A stretch of DNA of 64,000 nt from Allostella sp. ATCC 35155 (GTDB lineage: Bacteria; Pseudomonadota; Alphaproteobacteria; ATCC43930; Allostellaceae): positions 2,290,001-2,354,000 of the forward strand of contig AP019701.1 in the NCBI GenBank assembly GCA_006738865.1. The letters run 5' to 3'. The position numbers were made by a program, and so were the translations under genes. This document shows positions 8,169 to 16,235 of this stretch, piece after piece (within the stretch, counting starts at the first letter, position 1; the number at the start of each line of letters is the position of its first letter). The notes under the pieces are model-generated. The model did no database searches, was not told the DNA's origin, and saw only the letters and a list, made by a program, of their open reading frames with translations.

Positions 8169-9605
8169 ATGAGCGGGCTCCAGATTCGATCCGATCGCCA
8201 AAGGGCGGTCCTCGGCGAGATGCGGGCGCTGCTGGCGCTCGCGGGGCCGCTGACCCTGACGAACCTCGGCCAGATCGCGATGATGACGACCGACGTGCTG
8301 ATGGTGGCCCAGCTCGGCGCGCACGCGCTGGCGGCCTCGGCACTCGGCAGCGCGCTGTTCTTCACGCTCTGGATGTTCGGCGTCGGCACCGTGACCGCGG
8401 TCGCGCCGATGGTGGCGCAGGCCCGCGGCCGCGGCCGCGACGTCAGGACGGAGTGCCGGCGCTCCGCGCAGCAGGGGCTGTGGCTGGCGATTCTCGTCTC
8501 GCTGCCGGCGATCGGCCTGCTGCTGCTGGCCGAGCCGATCCTGCTGCGCATGGGGCAGGATCCGGCGCTGACCGGCGACACCATGACCTATCTCATGCCG
8601 CTGATGTGGTGCATGCCGCCATCGCTGTGCTTCATCGTGCTGCGCACCTTCCTCGCGGCGCTGGAGCGCATCCGCCCGGCGGTGGTGGTCACCTTCGCCG
8701 CCATATTCGTCAACGCGCTCGCGAACTGGGTGCTGATCCACGGCAAGCTCGGGTTTCCGGCGCTGGGCCTGTTCGGCGCCGGGCTCGCCTCGACGCTGGC
8801 CGCGCTCTTCATGGCGGTCGCGCTCGGCCTCGTCGTCGGCTTCGACCACGGATTGCGGCGCTACCGCATCTGGTCTCGGCTCTGGCGGCCCGACCTGCGC
8901 CGGCTGCGCGAGCTGACCGCGATCGGCGTTCCGATCGGCGCCATGATGACGCTCGAATGCGCGCTGTTCTCGGGCGCCACGCTCGCCATGGGTCTGATCG
9001 GCGCCGATGCGGTCGCCGCCCACCAGATCGCGCTGCAGTGCGCGTCGGTCACCTTCATGGTGCCGCTCGGCATCGGGCAGGCCGCCACCGTGCGCGTCGG
9101 GGTCGCCGCCGGGCGGGGGGATGCCGTCGCCGTCGCCCGCGCCGGCTGGACGGCGATTCTCTCCGGCTGCGCCTTCATGGCGACGATGGCGGTGCTCTTC
9201 TTCGCGCTCGCCCATCCGATCGTCGGCCTCTTTCTCGACTGGGGCGATGCGGCGACGGCGCCGACCGCGGCCCTGGCGGCCGGCTTCCTGTTCTACGCGG
9301 CGGTGTTCCAGCTCGCCGACGGGGGACAGGTCATCGCGGCCGGCGCCCTGCGGGGCCTCAAGGACACGCGTGTCCCGATGGCGATCGCCGCGTTCGGCTA
9401 TTGGGGGATCGGTTTTCCCCTCGGCTTGGCGTTCGCGTTCCCGCTCGGCTGGGACGGGGATGGCATCTGGATCGGGTTGACGGGCGGGCTCGGCGTCGTG
9501 GCGGTGCTGCTGGTCCTGCGGTTCCGTCAGCGCTCGCGCGGCGGCTCAGCCCGGCACGACCGGGCCCATGCCCGGCCGGGAGCGGTGGCGGTAGAGGTGC
9601 CATAG
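8169..9605 (+). CDS. MATE family multidrug/Na+ antiporter
   Basis: About 478 residues with 12 membrane helices in two related halves, the standard MATE (NorM-like) build. The first helices begin LALAGPLTLTNLGQIAMMTTDVLM, matching the family pattern with the early Pro and paired Met/Asp. MATE proteins export cationic drugs and metabolites in exchange for H+ or Na+. Start at ATG 8169 is supported by a GAGGTGA Shine-Dalgarno; the frame is open 37 codons further up without membrane character. The last 60 nt overlap the 3' end of the convergent DNA glycosylase gene, and the terminal 20 residues are a hydrophilic tail. Confidence 0.92.
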   Translation: MSGLQIRSDRQRAVLGEMRALLALAGPLTLTNLGQIAMMTTDVLMVAQLGAHALAASALGSALFFTLWMFGVGTVTAVAPMVAQARGRGRDVRTECRRSAQQGLWLAILVSLPAIGLLLLAEPILLRMGQDPALTGDTMTYLMPLMWCMPPSLCFIVLRTFLAALERIRPAVVVTFAAIFVNALANWVLIHGKLGFPALGLFGAGLASTLAALFMAVALGLVVGFDHGLRRYRIWSRLWRPDLRRLRELTAIGVPIGAMMTLECALFSGATLAMGLIGADAVAAHQIALQCASVTFMVPLGIGQAATVRVGVAAGRGDAVAVARAGWTAILSGCAFMATMAVLFFALAHPIVGLFLDWGDAATAPTAALAAGFLFYAAVFQLADGGQVIAAGALRGLKDTRVPMAIAAFGYWGIGFPLGLAFAFPLGWDGDGIWIGLTGGLGVVAVLLVLRFRQRSRGGSARHDRAHARPGAVAVEVP

Positions 9606-10190
9606 CAGCAGCGCCGCGGCGCTGCGGGCCGGCCGGAACTCCTCGCCCAGCGGACGCAGCGTCCGCCCGTCGGGACGCAGGCCGAGCCCGCGGAGATGGC
9701 CGTAGGCGGTCTGGATGGCGATGTCGTCGGCCGGCCAGATGTCCGGGCGGCCCTCGGCGAAGAGCAGGTAGATCTCGGCCGTCCAGCGGCCGATGCCGCG
9801 GACCGCCGAAAGGGCGCCGATCGCCGCCTCGTCGTCCAGTCGCCGCAGTGCCTCGAGGTCGAGCCGCCCCTCGGCGAGCAGCCGGGCGAGATCGCGGCAA
9901 TAGACGATCTTGGACCGGCTGAAGCCCGCCTCGCGCAAGGCGTCGTCGCCGAGGTCCAGCCAGGCGGCCGGGGTGAGGGGGCTGGCCAGCCGCGCCACCC
10001 GCTGCCAGATGGCGGCTGCCGCCTGGGTCGAGACCTGCTGGCCGGTGATGATCTGCAGCAGCGTCGCGAAGCCGGCCGGCCGGGTCCGCGGCGGCGGCAG
10101 TCCGGCCTCGGCGACCAGCGCCGCCAGCGCCGGCTCCCGGGCGATCAGGCCCGCGAGCCCCTCGGCGATCGCCGGCGGATGGTCGGTCAC
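9546..10190 (-). CDS. DNA-3-methyladenine glycosylase II-type (AlkA-like), short form
   Basis: 214 residues. Contains LLQIITGQQVS, the helix-hairpin-helix LSAVRGIGRWTAEIYLLF, and the downstream catalytic aspartate in IWPADDIA (HhH-GPD superfamily). The enzyme excises alkylated purines, starting base excision repair. It lacks the N-terminal TBP-like domain of E. coli AlkA, as is usual for short bacterial homologues. The GTG start overlaps the stop of the RND pump as GTGA, so it is translationally coupled and forms the last gene of the PadR-controlled efflux operon. Coupling a repair glycosylase to a drug pump suggests a joint response to an electrophilic or alkylating chemical; that is inference. 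Confidence 0.88.
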   Translation of the reverse strand: MTDHPPAIAEGLAGLIAREPALAALVAEAGLPPPRTRPAGFATLLQIITGQQVSTQAAAAIWQRVARLASPLTPAAWLDLGDDALREAGFSRSKIVYCRDLARLLAEGRLDLEALRRLDDEAAIGALSAVRGIGRWTAEIYLLFAEGRPDIWPADDIAIQTAYGHLRGLGLRPDGRTLRPLGEEFRPARSAAALLLWHLYRHRSRPGMGPVVPG

Positions 10191-13100
10191 TGTGCGGGCG
10201 CCGGCCGGCTCTCCCCGCGCGCCGCGCGGCGACGCTCGCGCCACGCGGCGACGTTGCCGCGGATCATCAGGGCGCAGGGCGTGACCAGGAGCGTCAGGAT
10301 CGTCGAGAAGCCGAGCCCGAAGCAGATGGCGGTCGACAGGCCGATCCACCACTGCGTCGCCGGCGCGTCGATCGTCACTTCGCGCTCGAAGAGGTCGATG
10401 TTGACGCCGATCATCAGCGGCAGCAGTCCGAGCACCGTGTTGAACGCGGTCAGCAGCACCGGCCGCAGGCGTTCCCGCCCGGTCTGCAGCAGCGCCTCCA
10501 TGACCGACGGGCTGGTCTTCACCAGCTGGTCGAAGGTGTCGATCAGCACGATGTTGTTCTGCACGACGATGCCCGCCAGCGCTACGACGCCGATGCCGGT
10601 CATGACGATGCCGAAGGGCTGGCCCGTCACGATCAGGCCGACGAAGACGCCGATGGTGGACATGACGACGCCGGTCAGGATGACGAAGGTCGTGTAGAAG
10701 CTGTTGAACTGGGCCAGCAGGATCACGAAGATCAGGAAGATCGCCGCGAGGAAGGCCTGGGAGAGGAATTCCTGCGCCTTCTGCTGCTCCTCGTCCTGGC
10801 CCTTGAAGCGCACCGACAGTCCGGGCGGCAGCGGTTCCTCGCGGGCCTTGGCGCGGAACTCGCGCAGCTTGTCGTCAGCCAGTACGCCCGCCTCGACATC
10901 GGCCTTGACGGTCATCGTGCGGCGCCCGTCGACGCGCTGGATCTCGCTGACGCTGGGTGCCGGGCGCCGCGTCACGAAGTTCTCGATCGGAACGAGGCCG
11001 GCGTTCGTCTGTACGCGGACGAGGCCGAGCTGGGCGATGCCGCGCTCGTCCCGCGGATAGCGCGCGACGATATCGATCTCGTCGTCCGAATCGTCCGGGC
11101 GGTACTCGCCGAACTTGAGGCCGTTGGTGACCAGCCGGATGGAGCTCCCGACCGACTGGACGTCCGCGCCGAACTTCGCCGCCTGCGCCCGGTCGACCAG
11201 GATCTGCCACTCGACGCCGGGCAGCGGGCGGCTGTCCTCGATGTCCTTCAGCCCCTCGATACCTTCGAGAATCTCGCGCACGCGCCGTGCCGCCGGCTCG
11301 AGCATGGCGGGATCGCGCGCGGCGAGCTGCACCTGGATCGGCTTGCCGATCGGCGGCCCCGCCTCCTGGCGGCGGGTCTCGACGACGATGCCGGCGAGCT
11401 GCCGGGTGCGCTGCATGATGTCGGCGAGGATGGCGGAGGCCTTGCGCCGGGTCTTCCAGTCGGCGAACTCCAGCTGGATGACGCCGACCACGTCCTCGGC
11501 CATGTCCTTGCCGAGTTCGCGGGTCCGGGTCGCGCTGTAGATCGTCGCGAACTCGCCGCGCTCGCGGTGCAGCGCCAGGATGCGGTTCTCGACCTCGCGC
11601 ACGAGGCGGTCCTTCTCGTCCGTCGACAGGTTGCCGCGGGCCGACACCGTCACGATGGCGAGGTCGGGCTCGACGTCGGGGAAGAACTCGACGCCGTTGC
11701 CGTGCGTCGCATACCACCATTGCACGCCGACCAGCGCGACGACCGTCGCCAGCAGGACCATGACCGGCCGGCGCAGCGACCAGCCCAGCATCCGGACATA
11801 GAGGCGCGTGCCGGCATCGTCGGGCGGCGGTTCGTCGATCGCTCCGCCGGGCGAGCTGCGACCGAACCAGGTGCCCAGCACCGGGATGAACACCAGCGCC
11901 ATCAGGACCGAGGCCGACAGCACCACCAGCTGCGTGATCGGCAGGAATTTCATGAACTCGCCGACGACGCCCGGCCAGAAGAGGAGGGGCAGGAAGGCCG
12001 CGATCTGGGTCGCGATGGCCGAGATGATCGGCCACGCCATGCGGGTGGCGGCGAGGCGGTAGGCGGCGGCGCGCTCCATGCCCTCGGCCATGCGGCGATC
12101 GGCGAATTCGGTCACGACGATGGCGCCGTCGACGACGTTGCCGGCCGCGAAGATCAGTCCGAACAGGACCACGATGTTGATCGTCAGCCCCATCCCGGCG
12201 AGCAGCAGGATGGCGGTCAGGAAAGAGCCGACGATCGACACGCCGACGAGGATGGTGGAGCGCATCCCGAGCGACGCCAGGACGATCACCATGACCAGAA
12301 GCACCGCGATGCCGAGATTGTTCTCGAGATCGGCCAGCATCATCTTGATGTCGTCGGACTTGTCCTGCGTGAAGCCCACGACCACGTTGGCGGGCCAGCG
12401 CTCCTGCTCCTCCTCGGTCGCCTTCCGCACCTCGTCGATGGTGTCGATGATGTTCTGGCCGATGCGCTTGGAGACCTCGAGCGCGATCGCCGGCCTGCCG
12501 TCGACCCGCGCGTAGGACTGGCGGTCCTTGTAGGTCCGCCGCACCTCGGCGATGTCACGGACCCGGACGACGGCGTCGCCTTCGACCTTGACCGGCATGT
12601 CGAGGATCTCGCGGACGCTCTCGAACAGCCCGGGAACCTTGATTGCGAAACGCCCCTGGCCGGTGTCGATCTGGCCGGCGGCGATCAGCTGGTTGTTGCG
12701 CGAGATCGACTGGGCGAGGTCGCCGGCCGACAGCCCGTAGGTCTCGACGCGCAGCGGGTCGATCAGGATTTCGACCAGCTCCTCGCGGTCGCCGGCGATG
12801 CGGACCGAGAGGACGGACGGGATCGTCTCCAGCCGGTCGCGCAGGTCGCGCGCCAGGCGCAGCAGGGTGCGCTCCGGCACCTCGCCCGACAGCGTCACCA
12901 CCAGAACCGGGAAGAGGCTGACATTGACCTCCTTCACCAGCGGCTCGTCGGTGTCCTGGGGAAGCTCCGACTTGGCGCGGTTGACGCTCTCGCGCACGTC
13001 GGTCAAGGCCTTCTGGGCGTCGAACCCGGCCTCGAACTCCAGGATGACGTAGCCGCCGCCGAGATAGGCCGTCGAGCGCATCTCCTTGACGCCCTCGACC

Positions 13101-13321
13101 GAACGCAGCTCCTTTTCCATCGGGCGTAGCAGCAGGCGCTCGGAATCCTCCGGCGAGACGCCCTCCAGTGCCATCGAGACGTAGATGATGGGGATGTTGA
13201 CGTCCGGCTCGGCCTCCTTGGGGATCGATCGCCAGGCCATCGCGCCGAACAGGAGGATCAGGACCAGCAGCGCGACCGTGACGCGCCCGCGCTGGATCGC
13301 GGCGTCGATCAGGGTCTTCAC
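10187..13321 (-). CDS. RND efflux transporter, inner-membrane pump subunit
   Basis: About 1044 residues, the full AcrB-family length, with the first helix at residues 14-30, the large periplasmic loops and two six-helix blocks. It should exchange protons for substrates, working with the adaptor encoded just upstream. The helix-4 motif reads FAAGNVVDGAIVV (about 392-403): the first Asp of the AcrB Asp-Asp pair is present but the second is Gly, and the helix-10 lysine position reads VVQNNIVLID. Such changes occur in several RND subfamilies, so the pump need not be dead. GTG start overlaps the adaptor's TGA. No outer-membrane factor gene is adjacent; a TolC-type channel must come from elsewhere. 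Confidence 0.93.
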   Translation of the reverse strand: MKTLIDAAIQRGRVTVALLVLILLFGAMAWRSIPKEAEPDVNIPIIYVSMALEGVSPEDSERLLLRPMEKELRSVEGVKEMRSTAYLGGGYVILEFEAGFDAQKALTDVRESVNRAKSELPQDTDEPLVKEVNVSLFPVLVVTLSGEVPERTLLRLARDLRDRLETIPSVLSVRIAGDREELVEILIDPLRVETYGLSAGDLAQSISRNNQLIAAGQIDTGQGRFAIKVPGLFESVREILDMPVKVEGDAVVRVRDIAEVRRTYKDRQSYARVDGRPAIALEVSKRIGQNIIDTIDEVRKATEEEQERWPANVVVGFTQDKSDDIKMMLADLENNLGIAVLLVMVIVLASLGMRSTILVGVSIVGSFLTAILLLAGMGLTINIVVLFGLIFAAGNVVDGAIVVTEFADRRMAEGMERAAAYRLAATRMAWPIISAIATQIAAFLPLLFWPGVVGEFMKFLPITQLVVLSASVLMALVFIPVLGTWFGRSSPGGAIDEPPPDDAGTRLYVRMLGWSLRRPVMVLLATVVALVGVQWWYATHGNGVEFFPDVEPDLAIVTVSARGNLSTDEKDRLVREVENRILALHRERGEFATIYSATRTRELGKDMAEDVVGVIQLEFADWKTRRKASAILADIMQRTRQLAGIVVETRRQEAGPPIGKPIQVQLAARDPAMLEPAARRVREILEGIEGLKDIEDSRPLPGVEWQILVDRAQAAKFGADVQSVGSSIRLVTNGLKFGEYRPDDSDDEIDIVARYPRDERGIAQLGLVRVQTNAGLVPIENFVTRRPAPSVSEIQRVDGRRTMTVKADVEAGVLADDKLREFRAKAREEPLPPGLSVRFKGQDEEQQKAQEFLSQAFLAAIFLIFVILLAQFNSFYTTFVILTGVVMSTIGVFVGLIVTGQPFGIVMTGIGVVALAGIVVQNNIVLIDTFDQLVKTSPSVMEALLQTGRERLRPVLLTAFNTVLGLLPLMIGVNIDLFEREVTIDAPATQWWIGLSTAICFGLGFSTILTLLVTPCALMIRGNVAAWRERRRAARGESRPAPAQ

Positions 13322-14403
13322 GACGCGGTCGCCGGCTCGCCGGTCGCCGGACGCACCGTCTGGCCTGCCCGCACGAATTCCTGCCCGACCGTGATCAGGC
13401 GGACGCGATCGGGCAGGCCCTCGATCCACATGCCGTCCGGGCCGTCATCCAGGATGCGCACCGGGTGGAACACGACGCGGTCTTGCGCGTCGACGGTCTT
13501 GACGCCGACGACGCCGCGCTCGTCCAGCGACAGCAGGGCGGGGGTGATCCGGTGCGCGGCGACCCGCTCGACCTCGAGCAGGATCTCGGCGGTGATGCCG
13601 CCGATGACCGCCCGGTCCGGGTTGGCGGCCTCCAGTTCGACCCGGAACGTGCGGGTCGCGGGGTCCGCATTGGCCGCGAGATAGCGGACGCGCGTCGCGA
13701 TGCGCTGGCCGGTGGCGAGCTTCGCCTCGCCGGTCTGTCCGAGGCGGACCCGGCCGCGCTCGGTTTCGGTGAGGTGGGCCACGACGATCACGGGATCGAG
13801 GTCGACCAGGGTCGCGATGGCCTCGCCCTCCTTGAGGTAGTCGCCGAGTTCGACCCGACGCTCTTCCAGCACACCCGCGAACGGGGCGCGGACCCGCGTG
13901 CGCCGCAGTTCGAGCTCCATCCGCGTCACCATGGCGCGGGCGGCATCGAGCTGGGCGCGGGCAACGGCATGCTGGTTGTCGGCGCGGAACCCTCGCTCCG
14001 ACAAGGTCCGCGAGGCGCGGAACTCGATCTCCCGCTGCGTGAGCAGCGCGCGCGCCTCGGTCAGTCGGGCCGGACGATCGTCCTCGGCCAGTTCGACGAT
14101 CGCCTGCCCCTCGGTGACGGGGTCGCCGCGGGTGGCGTTGATCGCGGCGACGCGGCCCATGGTTTCGGCCTTCAGGACGACCTGGCGGTTGGGCTCGGTG
14201 CGGCCGCGCAGCACGACCCGGCGCGCATGCTGCTCGGCGTCGGAGGGAGCGACCCGGACCGTCGCGAGCGGGGCCGCCGCCGCGGTCTCGGGCGGCCGGG
14301 GCGGCGGGTCGGCCGGGTTCTCGCCGCCGACGATATGCCCCGAGGCGACCCAGGCCGTGGCGCCGGCCGTGACCGCCAGGGCCATCCAGTAGGAACTTCG
14401 CAT
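13318..14403 (-). CDS. RND efflux periplasmic adaptor subunit (membrane fusion protein)
   Basis: 361 residues. An N-terminal membrane anchor (about residues 5-24), no lipobox cysteine, then the lipoyl/biotinyl half-motifs (VVLKAETMGRVAAINATRGD and VRAPFAGVLEERRVELGDYL) around an alpha-helical hairpin rich in Arg/Glu/Ala, and beta-barrel and membrane-proximal domains (DPVIVVAHLTETERGRV). It bridges the RND pump to an outer-membrane channel. It starts 12 nt after the PadR gene ends and its stop overlaps the pump's GTG, so regulator, adaptor, pump and glycosylase form one transcription unit. Confidence 0.92.
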   Translation of the reverse strand: MRSSYWMALAVTAGATAWVASGHIVGGENPADPPPRPPETAAAAPLATVRVAPSDAEQHARRVVLRGRTEPNRQVVLKAETMGRVAAINATRGDPVTEGQAIVELAEDDRPARLTEARALLTQREIEFRASRTLSERGFRADNQHAVARAQLDAARAMVTRMELELRRTRVRAPFAGVLEERRVELGDYLKEGEAIATLVDLDPVIVVAHLTETERGRVRLGQTGEAKLATGQRIATRVRYLAANADPATRTFRVELEAANPDRAVIGGITAEILLEVERVAAHRITPALLSLDERGVVGVKTVDAQDRVVFHPVRILDDGPDGMWIEGLPDRVRLITVGQEFVRAGQTVRPATGEPATAS

Positions 14404-14415
14404 CCAGGTGCTCCG

Positions 14416-14961
14416 CTAGCCCCTCTTCGAGGGGTCCGAGGACAGTTGGTCGACGAACTCGCCGCGATGGTTTTCCAGGTAGCGCGCCGCCGCCTCATAT
14501 ACGGCGACGCCCAGCCCATGGACGAAACGCTGACCGGGGGTGCCGCAGTCCCTGGCGTCCTCTTTCCTGTCGAGCTGGGCGATCAGGCGGCGGTGGCAGG
14601 CGATGTAGCCGTCGAGCACCTCGACCGCTTCGTCCGGCGGCACGAGATGCGCGAAGAAGAGGATGACCAGGGCGTCCGAGCGCAGAACGTCCGCGCGTGG
14701 GGGCTGGCGCAGGGCGCGGACGAGCCGCCGCCGCCCGTCGTCGGTCAGGGCATAGATGCGGCGATCGGGCCGCCGGTCCTGGGGCTCCTCGGTCGCGGTG
14801 ACCGCGCCGGTCTCCTCGAGGCGGCGCAGCGCCGGATAGATCGATCCGAAGCTGGCCTCGTGGAAATGGGCGAACGGCCCGTCCTCGAACGCCTTGCGGA
14901 TGCCGTAGCCGGTGGCGGGGCCGCGGGACAGGGCGGCGAGGCACAGGGTCGGCACATCCAA
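14416..14961 (-). CDS. PadR family transcriptional regulator
   Basis: About 181 residues. A winged-helix PadR domain at the N-terminus (LCLAALSRGPATGYGIRKAF, then SFGSIYPALRRLEETG with the recognition helix) and a C-terminal dimerisation helix region of the PadR_C type. PadR proteins are usually repressors of detoxification or efflux genes, released by small phenolics or drugs. The TTG at 14961 is preferred as start: GGAG lies 9 nt upstream and the domain begins at once. The frame is open further but upstream codons run through the proposed promoter. Gene order puts it at the head of the RND operon, so it most likely controls that operon and itself. Confidence 0.86.
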   Translation of the reverse strand: MDVPTLCLAALSRGPATGYGIRKAFEDGPFAHFHEASFGSIYPALRRLEETGAVTATEEPQDRRPDRRIYALTDDGRRRLVRALRQPPRADVLRSDALVILFFAHLVPPDEAVEVLDGYIACHRRLIAQLDRKEDARDCGTPGQRFVHGLGVAVYEAAARYLENHRGEFVDQLSSDPSKRG

Positions 14962-14999
14962 GGGCGTCGGCTCCGAAAGTCGGGTCGTTGGCAGATCGC

Positions 15000-15031
15000 A
15001 TATGACGATCCGGAATATGTCGGATCGATAT
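15000..15031. promoter_or_regulatory. Candidate PadR operator (inverted repeat)
   Basis: Perfect inverted repeat CGATCCG-N8-CGGATCG (15006-15012 and 15021-15027), flanked on both sides by ATAT. It overlaps the -10 box and start region of the predicted PadR promoter, the expected place for an autorepressor. It also lies upstream of the divergent TAXI-TRAP gene. Confidence 0.55.
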
Positions 15032-15055
15032 GGTCCCCTGGGTGCGCTGCGGCAA
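15027..15055 (-). promoter_or_regulatory. Candidate promoter of the PadR-RND-glycosylase operon
   Basis: Minus-strand TTGCCG (15050-15055), a 17-nt spacer, then CATATC (15027-15032). The start of transcription would fall in the inverted repeat, about 60 nt upstream of the PadR start codon. Confidence 0.5.
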
Positions 15056-15071
15056 GCGGAAAGCGCCGCTC

Positions 15072-15100
15072 TTGACATGACGCCACCACTTCGCCGCATT
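15072..15100 (+). promoter_or_regulatory. Candidate promoter of the TAXI-TRAP gene
   Basis: A consensus -35 element TTGACA at 15072-15077 with a poor -10 (CGCATT, 15095-15100) at 17 nt. The predicted start lies about 35 nt before the ATG of the binding-protein gene. Confidence 0.4.
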
Positions 15101-15142
15101 TGTCGGAATTCGAAACGCGAGTTGCTCACAGGGGGTGCATCC

Positions 15143-16153
15143 ATGCGCGTTCTATCGACCTTCGCCGCCGCGCTGCTCGGCACGGCCCTGCTGGCGCCGA
15201 CCATGGCTTCGGCCCAGGCGCCGCAGTTCTTCCGCATCGGGACGGGTGGTGCCGGCGGCACCTACTTCCCGATTGGCGGCATCATCGCCACGGGCATTTC
15301 CAATCCGCCCGGCTCCCGCCCGTGCGACAAGGGCGGCGCCTGCGGCGTCCCCGGCCTCGTTGCCATCGTCCAGGCCTCCGACGGCTCGGTCGGCAACGTG
15401 AATGCGGTCAATTCCGGCCAGATGGAGTCCGGTCTCGCCCAGTCCGACGTGACCCACTGGGCCTATACCGGCACCGGCCTCTTCGAGGGCAAGCCCAAGG
15501 TCGACTCGCTGCGGGTGATCGCGAACCTCTTCCCCGAGCACATCCAGGTCTTCGCCAAGGCATCCAGCGGCCTTTCGAAGATCGAAGATCTCAAGGGCAA
15601 GAAGGTCAACTACGGTCCGCCGGCCTCGGGCACCCTGGTCGGCGCGCGCCTCTTCTTCGACACCTACGGTCTGAAGGAGAAGGTCGACATCCAGCCGGAA
15701 TACCTCAACCCGCAGCCGGCTGCCGACCGCATCCGCGATGGCCAGCTCGACGCGGCGTTCCTGATCTCCGGCACGCCGACGGCGGCGCTGGTCGAACTCG
15801 CATCGACGGCGGGCATGAGCCTGCTGCCGGTCGAGGGCGCGATGCGCGACAAGGTCCTGAAGGCGATCCCGTTCTGGTTCGCGACGAGCGTCCCGGCCGG
15901 AACCTACAAGGGCATCGACAAGGAGATCCAGACGGTCGCCGTCGGCGCCTGGTGGATCACCAGCGTCAAGCAGCCGGAGGACCTCGTCTACAAGGTCACC
16001 CAGGCGATGTGGAACAAGAACACCCGCAACCTCCTCGACAACGGCCATGCCAAGGGCAAGGCGATCCTCCGCGAGAACGCCGTCAAGGGCGTCAGCGTCC
16101 CGTTCCATCCGGGCGCGGAGAAGTTCTACAAGGAAGTCGGCCTGCTGAAGTAG
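15143..16153 (+). CDS. TAXI family TRAP transporter solute-binding protein
   Basis: 336 residues. Signal peptide (residues 1-25, cleavage after ASA-QA), then the TAXI hallmark FRIGTGGAGGTYFPIGGIIA and later SVGNVNAVNSGQMESGLAQSD, which form the ligand pocket in this family. TAXI proteins deliver small organic acids (glutamate/2-oxoglutarate in studied cases) to a fused DctQM permease; here that permease follows after a terminator-like hairpin. ATG at 15143 follows a G-rich ribosome site. The true ligand is unknown. Confidence 0.93.
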   Translation: MRVLSTFAAALLGTALLAPTMASAQAPQFFRIGTGGAGGTYFPIGGIIATGISNPPGSRPCDKGGACGVPGLVAIVQASDGSVGNVNAVNSGQMESGLAQSDVTHWAYTGTGLFEGKPKVDSLRVIANLFPEHIQVFAKASSGLSKIEDLKGKKVNYGPPASGTLVGARLFFDTYGLKEKVDIQPEYLNPQPAADRIRDGQLDAAFLISGTPTAALVELASTAGMSLLPVEGAMRDKVLKAIPFWFATSVPAGTYKGIDKEIQTVAVGAWWITSVKQPEDLVYKVTQAMWNKNTRNLLDNGHAKGKAILRENAVKGVSVPFHPGAEKFYKEVGLLK

Positions 16154-16176
16154 GCCTTCGACCGACTGGCTGCGAC

Positions 16177-16206
16177 GGGGCCGGGGGATACCTCCGGCCC
16201 CGTTTT
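16177..16206 (+). terminator. Intrinsic terminator or attenuating hairpin
   Basis: GGGGCCGG (16177-16184) pairs with CCGGCCCC (16194-16201); with inner GG/CC and one G-T pair the stem reaches 11 bp around an ATA loop. It is followed by GTTTTG. It sits between the binding-protein gene and the permease, so it may let the abundant periplasmic protein be made in excess over the permease. Confidence 0.65.
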
Positions 16207-16235
16207 GCATGGCGCCGACGGACGGGATTGGCGGA

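Noticed and set aside
11567-13129. A 520-codon plus-strand open frame opposite the RND pump
   Set aside because: Antisense shadow with no hydrophobic segments or known motifs.
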